From JAICTV01 sp035634055 (GTDB lineage: Bacteria > Planctomycetota > Phycisphaerae > Tepidisphaerales > Tepidisphaeraceae), in assembly GCA_035634055.1 (NCBI GenBank), contig DASQDR010000145.1, positions 1 to 64,000 on the forward strand: a DNA stretch of 64,000 nt, given 5' to 3'. Shown piece by piece: positions 42,032 through 50,385 of the stretch. The notes beneath the pieces were generated by a model. That model ran no database searches, was not told the origin of the DNA, and saw only the letters and a list, made by a program, of their open reading frames with translations. The position numbers and the translations under genes are program-made. Position 1 is the first letter of the stretch, and each line of letters begins with the position of its first letter.

Positions 42032-43318
42032 ATGTTTGAATCGCTCGAGGCCCGCAGGTTGATGGCCAGCACCTGGGCCCTGTCCAACGGCACGCTCACC
42101 GTCACCGGCACCAGCGGCGCCGACGACATCTACGTCAGCACCGCCGCCGGCAACAACTACGTCGTCTACGATCACAACGTGCGCGTCGGGAACTTCATCC
42201 CGGTAACGTCGCTCAAGAAGGTCGTGATCAACTGCGGCGACGGCAACGACTCCGCCTACGTCGGCTCGCTCGGGAACATCCCGGTGACCCTCAAGGGCGG
42301 CAACGGTCACGACCACCTGACCAACACCACCACCGCCCGCGCCGACATCTACGGCGAGGCGGGCGACGACAATCTCGGTGGCGGCAGCGCCAATGATCTG
42401 CTCGATGGCGGCGCGGGCGCCGACGGCTTGGCGGGCGCCACCGGCAACGACACCCTCAACGGCGGCGACGGCATCGACCTGCTCGTCGGCGGCATCGGCA
42501 ACGACGTCATGGACGGCGGCCTCGGCGCCGACCGCTTCCGCGGCGGCTCGGGCAGCGACACCGTCTCCTACGCCACCCGCACCAGCGCCATCACCGCCGA
42601 CATCGCCGAGGGCAACGGCGAGACCGCCGACGACGGCGCCGCCGGCGAGAAGGACTTCATCGAGGCGGACGTCGAGACCCTCATCGGCGGCAGCGCCAAC
42701 GACAAGCTCACCGGCGCCGCCTTCCCCTCGACCTACAGCGCCGCCAGCGGCTACACCAAGAATAACAAGCTGGTCGGCAACGGCGGCAACGACACGCTGC
42801 TCGGGCTCGACGGCAACGACACCCTCGACGCCGGCGCGGGAAACGACTCGCTCGTTGGCGGCGAGGGCAACGATAACCTCAACGGCGGGCTTGGCACTGA
42901 CCAGATGATCGGCGGCGGCGGCACCGACACCGCCGACTACACCGGCCGATCCGACCTGCTCATCATCACCCTCGACGCCAAGGCCAACGACGGCAAGGCC
43001 GGCGAGAACGACAACATCAACGCCGAGATCGAGAACGCCGTCGGCGGCAGCGCCGCGGACAAGATCACCGGCAACGCGAACGCCAACAGCCTCAAGGGCG
43101 GCGGCGGCAACGACACGATCTACGGCGCCGCCGGCAACGACACCCTCGACGGCGGCGCGGGCATCGACCTGCTCTACGGAGACGCCGGCAACGACGTCAT
43201 CTACGCCAAGGACAACGTCAAGGATTCGCTCTTCGGCGGCGACGGGACCGACAAGGCCCAGCGCGACAACGCCAACGGCATCATCGACGCCGTCCAGACC
43301 ATGGAGTCGTACTTCTAA
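42032..43318 (+). CDS. RTX-type calcium-binding repeat protein 1 with LE-x-R-x-L N-terminus
   Basis: 428 residues. The N-terminus MFESLEARRLMAS is the LEPR-XLL-type motif with no signal peptide. The first 80 mature residues are a beta-rich part (WALSNGTLTVTGTSGADD). The rest is RTX-like nonapeptides GGxGxDxLx, for example GGSANDLLDGGAGADGLAG, GNGGNDTLLGLDGNDTLDAG. Two copies of an acidic spacer occur (TADDGAAGEKDFIEAD and NDGKAGENDNINAE). Such repeats fold as a parallel beta-roll when Ca2+ binds. There is no toxin, lipase or protease domain and no type I secretion gene nearby. The C-terminus ends in an Asp/Ala-rich segment shared with the next gene. Confidence 0.85.
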   Translation: MFESLEARRLMASTWALSNGTLTVTGTSGADDIYVSTAAGNNYVVYDHNVRVGNFIPVTSLKKVVINCGDGNDSAYVGSLGNIPVTLKGGNGHDHLTNTTTARADIYGEAGDDNLGGGSANDLLDGGAGADGLAGATGNDTLNGGDGIDLLVGGIGNDVMDGGLGADRFRGGSGSDTVSYATRTSAITADIAEGNGETADDGAAGEKDFIEADVETLIGGSANDKLTGAAFPSTYSAASGYTKNNKLVGNGGNDTLLGLDGNDTLDAGAGNDSLVGGEGNDNLNGGLGTDQMIGGGGTDTADYTGRSDLLIITLDAKANDGKAGENDNINAEIENAVGGSAADKITGNANANSLKGGGGNDTIYGAAGNDTLDGGAGIDLLYGDAGNDVIYAKDNVKDSLFGGDGTDKAQRDNANGIIDAVQTMESYF

Positions 43319-43514
43319 ACCCCCTCTTGAACCGCCGCCGCGCGTGACACGCGCGCGCTCGGCCGGAATGAACCCTCACGCACCCCCGCCGCTCCGGGTA
43401 GCCCGGCGCGGCGGGGGAACGCGGGCGCGCGGCCTCGTCTGCCCACGGGTGCTTCGCAGCGGCCGCCGTCAGAGAAACCTTCACTGCGCGCCGCACGGCG
43501 CGAGGGAAATCGTC

Positions 43515-44735
43515 ATGCTGGTGGAAACCCTTGAAGATCGCCGTCTGTTCGCCGTCACCATGTCGCTGGCTAACGGCACGCTCACGCTCACCGGCGGCGG
43601 CGGTGGCGACAACGTGCAGTGCTACCAGATCCTCAGCGCCGCAGCATTCCGCGTGTACGACGGAGCGGCCCAGAAGGACTTCAGCTTCGCCAGCGTCAAG
43701 CGCGTCGTCATCCACGGCAACGGCGGCGACGATTCCATCTGGGTGGACGGCAACGTCGGCGCCATCCCCTGCACGATCAACGGCGGCGCGGGCAACGACC
43801 GCATCACCGCCTCCAGCGCAAACGACTTGGTCGACGGCGGCATCGGCAACGACACGATCAATGGCGGCAGCGGCAACGACAAGATCGAGGGTGGCGACGG
43901 CAACGACGGCCTGACCGGCTCGGCCGGCAACGACACCATCAACGGCGCCGCCGGCAACGACTACCTCGCCGGTATGGCAGGCAATGACCTGCTCGACGGC
44001 GGGCTGGGCGCCGACGACATGATGGGCGGCGCCGACACCGACACCGTCACCTATGCGTCGCGCACCGCCGCCGTCACCGTCGACATCACCGAGACCCCGG
44101 CCGAGACGGCGGACGACGGGCAGGCGGGCGAGAAGGATTACGTCCGCGTCGACGTCGAGAACCTGATCGGCGGCAACGGCAGCGACAAGCTCACCGGCTC
44201 CTCCTGGACCATCACCGGCACCTTCGCGCGCAACAACAGGCTGGTCGGCAACGGTGGCAACGACACGCTCTTTGGCCTGGACGGCAACGACGCGCTCGAC
44301 GGCGGGCACGGGACCGACCACCTCATCGGCGGCGCCGACGCCGACACCGCCGACTACGGCTCGCGCTCCGACGCGCTGGTTATCACCCTCGACGGCCAGG
44401 CGAACGATGGGAAGGCGGGCGAGAACGACAAGATCTACAACGACGTGGAGCACGCCAATGGCGGCTCGGGCGCCGACAAGATCTTCGGCAACCCGCTGGC
44501 CAACAACCTGCGCGGCAACGGCGGGAACGACACCATCCACGGCGCGGCCGGCAACGACACGATCACCGGCGGCGCGGGGCTGGACTCACTGTTCGGCGAC
44601 GCCGACAACGACGTCTTCTACGCCAAGGACGCCGAGAAGGACACCCTCGCCGGCGGCGCAGGGACCGATAAGGCGCAGCGGGACATGACCGGCGGAATTC
44701 TGGATGTGCTCTCGCAGATCGAATCGTATCTCTAA
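43515..44735 (+). CDS. RTX-type calcium-binding repeat protein 2, tandem paralogue
   Basis: 406 residues, closely related in order and sequence to the preceding gene. MLVETLEDRRLFAVT is the N-terminal LEPR-XLL-type motif. MSLANGTLTLTGGGGGDN is the beta-rich start, then RTX repeats (GGIGNDTINGGSGNDKIEGG) and the same spacers (TADDGQAGEKDYVRVD; NDGKAGENDKIYND). The ends SGAGTDKAQRD-type (GGAGTDKAQRD versus GGDGTDKAQRD) match the paralogue. The order of blocks is the same, so the pair arose by whole-gene duplication. It is likely a secreted or surface protein. The gap of 196 bases between the two carries the second GGGGGAACG word. Confidence 0.85.
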   Translation: MLVETLEDRRLFAVTMSLANGTLTLTGGGGGDNVQCYQILSAAAFRVYDGAAQKDFSFASVKRVVIHGNGGDDSIWVDGNVGAIPCTINGGAGNDRITASSANDLVDGGIGNDTINGGSGNDKIEGGDGNDGLTGSAGNDTINGAAGNDYLAGMAGNDLLDGGLGADDMMGGADTDTVTYASRTAAVTVDITETPAETADDGQAGEKDYVRVDVENLIGGNGSDKLTGSSWTITGTFARNNRLVGNGGNDTLFGLDGNDALDGGHGTDHLIGGADADTADYGSRSDALVITLDGQANDGKAGENDKIYNDVEHANGGSGADKIFGNPLANNLRGNGGNDTIHGAAGNDTITGGAGLDSLFGDADNDVFYAKDAEKDTLAGGAGTDKAQRDMTGGILDVLSQIESYL

Positions 44736-45072
44736 TTCCGCAGCTTCGCGTTCCCGCGACGGTGCGGGAGGCAATCTTGCCACACGCGCCCCCGTCGGCC
44801 CCACCGGACCGGCGGGGGTTGCGTTTCGGGCGGTGGCGAATGTCCGATCCACGCGCACGTTCCGGTCACCTCTCCCGAAAGGCTGGGAGAGGGATAAGAC
44901 GAGGGCCGGACGGTGCAGGATGCCTGCCGATTGAGGGTTGAAACTTGGACGGCGCGCGGCCTGCAGCCGTTCAAGTCTACATGCTCGGTCGCCAACCTTG
45001 ATCCCCGACACGGGCCGCCCGCAGCAAACCACCGGAATTCATCCTTCGGCGACTGCGCGCCGCGTCGCCCGT
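44736..45072. other. 337-base gap between convergent genes
   Basis: Contains hairpins such as CCCGCGACGGTGCGGG (near 44754) and CCCCCGTCGGCC/GGACCGGCGGGGG (about 44789-44818) that may end the RTX transcript. No gene is supported. Confidence 0.5.
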
Positions 45073-45681
45073 CTACTCTTCCTTGATCGTGATGCTCTTG
45101 ATGGTGATCTGCTGCTTCGGGCGATCGTTGTCGTCCCGGTCGGCGGAGGCGATGGCGTGCACCACGTCCTGCCCCTCGGTCACCTGGCCGAAGACGGTGT
45201 GCCGGCCCTGGAGCCACGGGGTCCCTTTTTCGTTGATGAAGAACTGCGACCCGTTGGTGTTCGGGCCGGCGTTGGCCATCGCCAGGGTGCCGGGCTGGAA
45301 CTTGCGCGGGTTCTTCTCCGGGTCCACCTCGTCCTCAAAGCGATACCCCGGCCCGCCGCGGCCGGTGCCGGTGGGGTCGCCGGTCTGCACCATGAAGTCC
45401 GGGATCACACGGTGGAAGATGATCCCGTCGTAAAACCCTTCGCGCGCGAGGAAGACGAAGTTGTTGACCGTCTTGGGCGCTTCCTTGGCGAACAGCTCGA
45501 CGACGACCTTCCCCTTGTCGGTGTCGATGGTGGCGGAATACTTCTTGTTCGGGTCGATCTTCATCTCCGGCGGCGCGTCGTAGCGCTTGCGCTCCTTCTT
45601 CGCCTCCTGGGCGACCGCGAGCGTGCAACCGACCAACGCGACGGCGGCCGCGACCGTGAACGAGCGGAATGCGAGTTTCAT
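45073..45681 (-). CDS. Exported cyclophilin-type peptidyl-prolyl isomerase
   Basis: 202 residues. The signal peptide SFTVAAAVALVGCTLAVAQ has a possible lipobox (LVGC), so it is a periplasmic enzyme or a lipoprotein. The cyclophilin core is complete: YDGIIFHRVIPDFMVQTGDP with catalytic Arg, GTLAMANAGPNTNGSQFFI, and TVFGQVTEGQDVV. It speeds folding of envelope proteins at proline bonds. It lies between two secreted repeat-protein genes, which suggests but does not show a role in their folding. Confidence 0.9.
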   Translation of the reverse strand: MKLAFRSFTVAAAVALVGCTLAVAQEAKKERKRYDAPPEMKIDPNKKYSATIDTDKGKVVVELFAKEAPKTVNNFVFLAREGFYDGIIFHRVIPDFMVQTGDPTGTGRGGPGYRFEDEVDPEKNPRKFQPGTLAMANAGPNTNGSQFFINEKGTPWLQGRHTVFGQVTEGQDVVHAIASADRDDNDRPKQQITIKSITIKEE

Positions 45682-46155
45682 GCGAATCCTTCCTTTCAGT
45701 TGGAGCCTCGCAGGATTCCCGCGACGCCGCAGATTGTCAACCCGACACACCGTCGGTCATGCGGCCGCTGATCGGGCTGCGGGCCGATAACCTATTCGCA
45801 CTCGTTTCCCCAGCTTGACAGCGATTGCGTAGAATTCAGTCATATTGGCTCCCATCCTTCTCGATATGCGCGCACTTCCGCGCGCACGTGCACTTTTTCT
45901 TTGAATGCGCCGAACTTTGGGGTTGAACTGACCGTCAGTTTCGAAACACTGCCCCGCGTCGTTCACGGCGACTGATGTGCCACCGCCGGTTCGGCCTATG
46001 GGTGCCGCCTGTTGCAAACGTGGTTCGCCCTTCCGGTGCTAGGGGGCGACTTGCCACGACCGTCGCTGCAGGCGTGCGCGAGGTTCCATCTTCACCATGT
46101 TTGAGCCGTGGTGCGGCCTCCCGGAGGGGTCCGCGCGCCGGCCGAGGAAGAGAAA
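45682..46155. other. 474-base gap upstream of the second beta-helix gene
   Basis: No gene is supported; short frames here are Arg/Pro-rich. A TTGACA (45815-45820) and a TAGAAT (45830-45835) occur but with only nine bases between them, so they do not make a standard promoter. The lower GC of 45790-45960 compared with surroundings is visible. AGGAAGAG (46146-46153) serves as a Shine-Dalgarno sequence for the next gene. Confidence 0.4.
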
Positions 46156-47547
46156 ATGCCGCGGGGAAACCATCTCCACGCCACAGGCCGTCGTGTCCTC
46201 ATGGAAACCATGGAAAGCCGCTTCATGCTTTCCACGTACACCGTCACCAACACCAACGACTCCGGCGCCGGCTCGCTCCGCCAGGCGATCCTGGACGCCA
46301 ATAAGACGACCGCAGCGGATACGATCAACTTCAAGATCGGCTCGGGCAGCAAGACCATCGCCCCCAAGAGCAAGCTGCCGGGCGTGGAGCAGACGGCCAC
46401 CATCGACGCCACGACGCAGCCGGGCTTCAGCGGGAAGCCGCTGATCGAGATCTCCGGCGCAGGCGCGGGATCGTCCGACGGGCTGAAGCTGATCGGCTCC
46501 GGCATCACGGTCAAGGGGCTGATCATCAACCGCTTCAAGGGGAGCGGGATCTTCGTCTACAACAAGGGTGGCGCGAAGATCACCGGCAACTGGATAGGCG
46601 TCGACAGCAGCGGCACCGGCGACGCGGGAAACGGCGCGCACGGCATCATCGTGCAGTCGCCCAACAACACGATCGGCGGCACCACCGCCGCCGAGCGCAA
46701 CGTCATCTCCGGCAACACCAAGGCCGGCGTCTTCCTCTACAACGGCAGCGCCCACCACAACAAGATCCAGGGCAACTACTGCGGCACCGACTACACCGGC
46801 AGCAAGGCGATCGCCAACCACAACGGCGTGCAGATCAACGGCGGCGCCGACAACCTCGTCGGTGGCACCACCGCCGGGGCGCGCAACGTCTGCTCCGGCA
46901 ACATCCACGACGGCGTCCTGATCGTCAGCTACGGCTCGAAGAACAACACCGTGCAGGGCAATTACCTCGGCACCGACGCCACCGGCACCCGGGCGGTCGG
47001 CAACGGGTGGTACGGGGTCGAGATCTCGCAGCCGAACAACCTCGTCGGCGGCACCGCGCCGGGCGCGGGCAACGTCATCAGCGCCAACAAGATGGACGGG
47101 GTCGCCCTCTACACCGCCACCGGCATCAACAACCGCGTCGAGGGGAACTACATCGGCACCGACTGCACCGGCACCAAGGACCTCGGCAACGTCGGCGCGG
47201 GCGTCGCCATCACCAACGACGCCAAGTACAACACCGTCGGCGGCACCTCCGCCGCCGCCGCCAACGTCATCTCCGGCAACGACCTGTACGGCGTCGGCAT
47301 CTACAACCACAGCACCAACAACACGATCGTGGGCAACAAGATCGGGCTGTGCGCCAAGGGGTACTCGCTGCCCAACGGCAAGAACGCCGTGAGCATCTGG
47401 ATCTCGACCAACAACGCCATCAAGAACAATAAGATCGTCCAGGGCACCGGCGCCCGCACGACCATCCTGGTCAGCTCCGGCCTGACCACGTCGATCACCG
47501 GCAACAACATCTACAACCAGATTTCGGTCGGGCTGAAGGTGGCGTAA
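46156..47547 (+). CDS. Secreted parallel-beta-helix repeat protein with LE/ME-x-R-x-L N-terminus
   Basis: 463 residues. The motif METMESRFMLS occurs at residues 16-26 and the mature part starts YTVTNTNDSGAGSLRQAI, a start shared with many extracellular CSLREA/pectin-lyase-fold proteins. The body has repeats of GGTTAxxRNVISGN and GNYIGTDxTGTxxxGN types, each about 22-24 residues, forming a right-handed beta-helix. There are no lyase catalytic residues that I can place. The ATG at 46156 is preceded by AGGAAGAG. Probably secreted or surface-bound. Confidence 0.82.
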   Translation: MPRGNHLHATGRRVLMETMESRFMLSTYTVTNTNDSGAGSLRQAILDANKTTAADTINFKIGSGSKTIAPKSKLPGVEQTATIDATTQPGFSGKPLIEISGAGAGSSDGLKLIGSGITVKGLIINRFKGSGIFVYNKGGAKITGNWIGVDSSGTGDAGNGAHGIIVQSPNNTIGGTTAAERNVISGNTKAGVFLYNGSAHHNKIQGNYCGTDYTGSKAIANHNGVQINGGADNLVGGTTAGARNVCSGNIHDGVLIVSYGSKNNTVQGNYLGTDATGTRAVGNGWYGVEISQPNNLVGGTAPGAGNVISANKMDGVALYTATGINNRVEGNYIGTDCTGTKDLGNVGAGVAITNDAKYNTVGGTSAAAANVISGNDLYGVGIYNHSTNNTIVGNKIGLCAKGYSLPNGKNAVSIWISTNNAIKNNKIVQGTGARTTILVSSGLTTSITGNNIYNQISVGLKVA

Positions 47548-47609
47548 CACGCGTCGGCCGCGGCGCCGACCGCAGCCCGCGGTCTCGCTCGGCCGGGCAT
47601 TGAGAACTC

Positions 47610-47639
47610 GCGTCCCCCCCGCCGCACGGGGGGGGACGC
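47610..47639. terminator. Strong GC hairpin after the beta-helix gene
   Basis: GCGTCCCCCCC (47610-47620) pairs perfectly with GGGGGGGACGC (47629-47639). The element lies between convergent genes and has no T-run. Confidence 0.55.
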
Positions 47640-47703
47640 CGATCTCTCGAACCGGCTCTCAGGATCACGTTGTTAGTTTGTCGGCAACACCACTGGGGCC
47701 GCT

Positions 47704-48213
47704 CTAATCCAGCAGCTTCCGCATGTCCACGATCATCTCGGTCCCCTCGTGGACGTTCCCGGCTTCATCAACCGTGTGGTAGGGGTCGCGGTACGGCTTG
47801 GATTGCAGCGGTAGATAGCCGAGCTTGCGGTACAGCTCGACCGCGCGCGGGTTCTTATCGGCCTCGACTTGCAGGTAGACGCAACCGAACCCGCGCTCGC
47901 GGGCGGATTGCTCCAGGGCCCGCAACACGCGGCTGCCAATCCCCTTGCGGCGCAGGTCGGGCGCGACCCACAGGTCCATCACCAGCGGCACCTGCTCCGG
48001 CCGCTCCCACATCGGGTCGCCCTGGAAGTGGATCACCCCGAACCCCGCCGGCCGGCCCGCCACCTCGGCCACAACGTAGCGGGCGTCGTCGGACGACCGC
48101 TCGCGAATCCGGTCCGCGTGCAGCCCGCGCGGCGGGCGCAGGTTGGTCAGCAAATCGACGTCCGAGAACGTCGCGTCGCGAACCAGAACATCGCTGACGT
48201 CTCCGCCATCCAT
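47704..48213 (-). CDS. GNAT-family acetyltransferase
   Basis: 169 residues. The acetyl-CoA-binding loop is RRKGIGSRVLRALEQSARE (about residues 88-106), preceded by the beta4 strand MDLWVAPDL, with the C-terminal YLQVEADKNPRAVELYRKLG and GYLPL. Substrate unknown; the family acetylates amines on small molecules or proteins. The ATG at 48213 gives a normal-length domain; the frame is open to 48267. It is last in a minus-strand run of five genes. Confidence 0.85.
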   Translation of the reverse strand: MDGGDVSDVLVRDATFSDVDLLTNLRPPRGLHADRIRERSSDDARYVVAEVAGRPAGFGVIHFQGDPMWERPEQVPLVMDLWVAPDLRRKGIGSRVLRALEQSARERGFGCVYLQVEADKNPRAVELYRKLGYLPLQSKPYRDPYHTVDEAGNVHEGTEMIVDMRKLLD

Positions 48214-48245
48214 GGCGTGTGCCCGCTCCCGCGCGGGAAATCCTA

Positions 48246-48375
48246 ATGAGCAAATGTCGAAATCCAAACCAAGCAGGAAGGTGGAAATAAAGAAATGAGA
48301 GCGGCCAGCGCCTGCCTTCGTTTCTTCATTTTTGCATTCAGTATTGTTTCGTCATTCGACATTTCCACATTGGAA
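48246..48375. repeat. A/T-rich inverted repeat with 'aaatgtcgaa' arms
   Basis: GCAAATGTCGAAATCCAAAC near 48249 pairs with the complement around ATTCGACATTTCC (48354-48366). The inner part carries GAAATAAAGAAATGAG against CGTTTCTTCATTTTTGC. It is markedly lower in GC than its surroundings and lies between the phosphoesterase and acetyltransferase genes. Confidence 0.55.
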
Positions 48376-48386
48376 TCCTCCGCGAA

Positions 48387-49220
48387 TCATCCTTCCCTCT
48401 GCCACACCCCATCCAGTCGGGCAAAGTGTGTCTTGGCGGCGTTGTAGAACTTCGTCCCGTCCCACGCGCGGACCTGGATGGTCACGTGGTTGGGGTTGAT
48501 GGTGATCAGGTTGTACGCGTTCGGTTCCGGCGGCTGGCCGCGGCGGCGGTTGCTGGTGGCGGTGCCGGCCTGCACGCTGATGATCGAGCGCTTCACCGCC
48601 TCGTGGTGCGTCCGCACGTCCCCGCTGTACCCCATGTGCAGGTGCCCGGCCAGGCACATGTCGACGTGGCACTGCTCCATTTGGTCGAGCGCGCGCTTGG
48701 CGCCGTGAACGATCCCGTGCACGCGCTCCCCCGGCGGCGGGATGAAGGGGTGGTGGGTCACGACGATCTTGAACACCTCCGGCGGCAGGTCGCACGCGCG
48801 CAACTTGACGTCGAGCAGTTGCTCCTCGCTGATCCGCCCGTCCTTCCAGAACCCGTCGAACTTCCACGTCCACGGCCGCGCGGTGTTGATGCCCACGACC
48901 AGCAGTTCCTCGTCCTGGTATACCGGGCGAAGATCCTTGGTGATGAACTTCGTGTAGTTGCGCAGCGGGCGGAGGAAGCGGGTGAAGACGTCGTAGAGCG
49001 GGATGTCGTGATTTCCCGGCACCACGAGCTGCGGCCGCGGCAGGCGCGCCATGAACTCGGCGGCGGCGCGGTACTGCGAGGGGCGGGCGCGCTGGGTGAA
49101 GTCGCCGCTCATGACGACCAGCGACGGCTCGTGGGCGTGAACGTCGGCGACGACGCCCTCGCGGACGCCGTCCTCGACCGTCCCGAAATGAATGTCCGAC
49201 AGGTGCGCGATCTTCCGCAT
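48387..49220 (-). CDS. Calcineurin-like metallophosphoesterase (CpdA-like)
   Basis: 277 residues with the five metal-ligand motifs of the family: HLSDIHFG, VMSGDFTQ, VPGNHDIP, VTHHPFIP and AGHLHMGY. This arrangement matches class III cyclic-nucleotide phosphodiesterases and related enzymes, though lipid or polysaccharide substrates cannot be excluded. The gene follows two lipid-kinase-type genes in the same direction with a 122-base gap, which makes a role in lipid phosphate metabolism conceivable. Confidence 0.88.
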   Translation of the reverse strand: MRKIAHLSDIHFGTVEDGVREGVVADVHAHEPSLVVMSGDFTQRARPSQYRAAAEFMARLPRPQLVVPGNHDIPLYDVFTRFLRPLRNYTKFITKDLRPVYQDEELLVVGINTARPWTWKFDGFWKDGRISEEQLLDVKLRACDLPPEVFKIVVTHHPFIPPPGERVHGIVHGAKRALDQMEQCHVDMCLAGHLHMGYSGDVRTHHEAVKRSIISVQAGTATSNRRRGQPPEPNAYNLITINPNHVTIQVRAWDGTKFYNAAKTHFARLDGVWQREG

Positions 49221-49342
49221 GCGCTTACGAAGTAGTCATACGCGACCGCCGCCCGGGGGGAAAGGCGGGATTTCGCTGGGGCAGGTTCGTTCGTCGGCCG
49301 GGTGCTGCGCGGCAAGCCGCTGGGTTGGCGCGCCCCGCGCCA

Positions 49343-50290
49343 TCACGCCGGCGCGATCTCCAGTCCGCTCGCGTCCTGCACCTGCGGTTGCGCGGCGGGC
49401 TTTAGCACGCGCAGCGGCTTCTCGCGGATCCGGTAGCGCAGCGGCGGGGTCATGGTGGTCACCTCGCCGTCGATCGAAACGCGCAGCGGGCGGCGGCGGC
49501 GGGTGTCGACCTTGATCTCCGGCAGCGCCATCGAGTTGAAGTGCTTGGCCGCGTGCACCGTTCCCAACGCCGCCCGGATCATCAGCCACAGCACGCTCAG
49601 CGCGCCCGGCTTGGTCGCGACGTAGACGTTGAGCAGCCCGCGCTCCGGCACCGACGCCGCCTCCACGCCGAACGCCTTCATCTGGTAGGCATTGTTGCAG
49701 ACGATAATGCTCGGCGTGGCGTGCGCGACCTCGTGCCCGCGGCTGCTGAGGCGCACGAAGTGCAGCGGCATCCGGTTGAACACGCGCAGCAGCGCGACCG
49801 CCATCGCCAGCCACTTGTTCCGCCCGGACTGCTTCTGCTGCTGCTCGCGCTCGGCGACGACCGCCGGGTGGAAGCCGATCGCGCTGAAGTTCAGGAACAT
49901 CCGCCCGTTGACCTCTCCCACCGGCAGGTCGACCACGCTGCCGCGCGACAGGGCGGCGATCGCCTCTTCCAGGTCGAGCGGGACGGCCAGGTCCTTGGCA
50001 AAGTGGTTGTGCGTCCCCAGCGGCAGCACGCCGAACGCGCGCCTCCCGCCGGCGACGGCGTTGGCGATGGTGTTGATCGTCCCGTCCCCGCCGCCGGCCA
50101 CGATCGCGTCCAGCTCGTGCTGGTGCGACGCCTCGCGCGCCTGCTGCTCGAGCAGCTTGGGGTCGACGAAGCGCACCTCGGCGTCCGCGCCCGCCGACGC
50201 GAAGGCGGACTCGATCCGCTGCCGCGCCGCGTCGGGCTCCATCCCGGCCAGCGTTCCGGCGCCCTCGTTGAGCAAGACCAAAACCTTCAT
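49343..50290 (-). CDS. Diacylglycerol/sphingosine-kinase-type lipid kinase 2
   Basis: 315 residues, DAGK catalytic (YegS/DgkB-like) fold. The nucleotide-binding motif is VAGGGDGTINTIANA (about residue 65), followed by GVLPLGTHNHFAKDL, and the C-terminal LRVSIDGEVTTMTPPLRYRI carries the family's DGE. The start ATG at 50290 (MKVLVLLNEGAG) is the family N-terminus. It is the second of two tandem paralogues. The substrate may be diacylglycerol or another lipid alcohol. Confidence 0.88.
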   Translation of the reverse strand: MKVLVLLNEGAGTLAGMEPDAARQRIESAFASAGADAEVRFVDPKLLEQQAREASHQHELDAIVAGGGDGTINTIANAVAGGRRAFGVLPLGTHNHFAKDLAVPLDLEEAIAALSRGSVVDLPVGEVNGRMFLNFSAIGFHPAVVAEREQQQKQSGRNKWLAMAVALLRVFNRMPLHFVRLSSRGHEVAHATPSIIVCNNAYQMKAFGVEAASVPERGLLNVYVATKPGALSVLWLMIRAALGTVHAAKHFNSMALPEIKVDTRRRRPLRVSIDGEVTTMTPPLRYRIREKPLRVLKPAAQPQVQDASGLEIAPA

Positions 50291-50385
50291 GCCGTTCCAC
50301 CTCGAATCCGCCCCGTCCGTCACCGCGATGCCGCCACGACCCCCGCGCTGCAACCCGGCGGCCCCGGCCGCCCGTCGCCGGCCCA

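Noticed and set aside
42032..44735. RTX proteins as toxins
   Set aside because: Only the calcium-binding repeats are present; there is no pore-forming, lipase or protease domain and no type I secretion or acyltransferase gene.
45815..45835. TTGACA and TAGAAT as a promoter for the second beta-helix gene
   Set aside because: The spacing is nine bases, too short for a sigma-70 promoter.
45757..46017. Small minus-strand frame of 86 codons
   Set aside because: No family, no Shine-Dalgarno, basic low-complexity ends; it lies in the gap before a secreted-protein gene.
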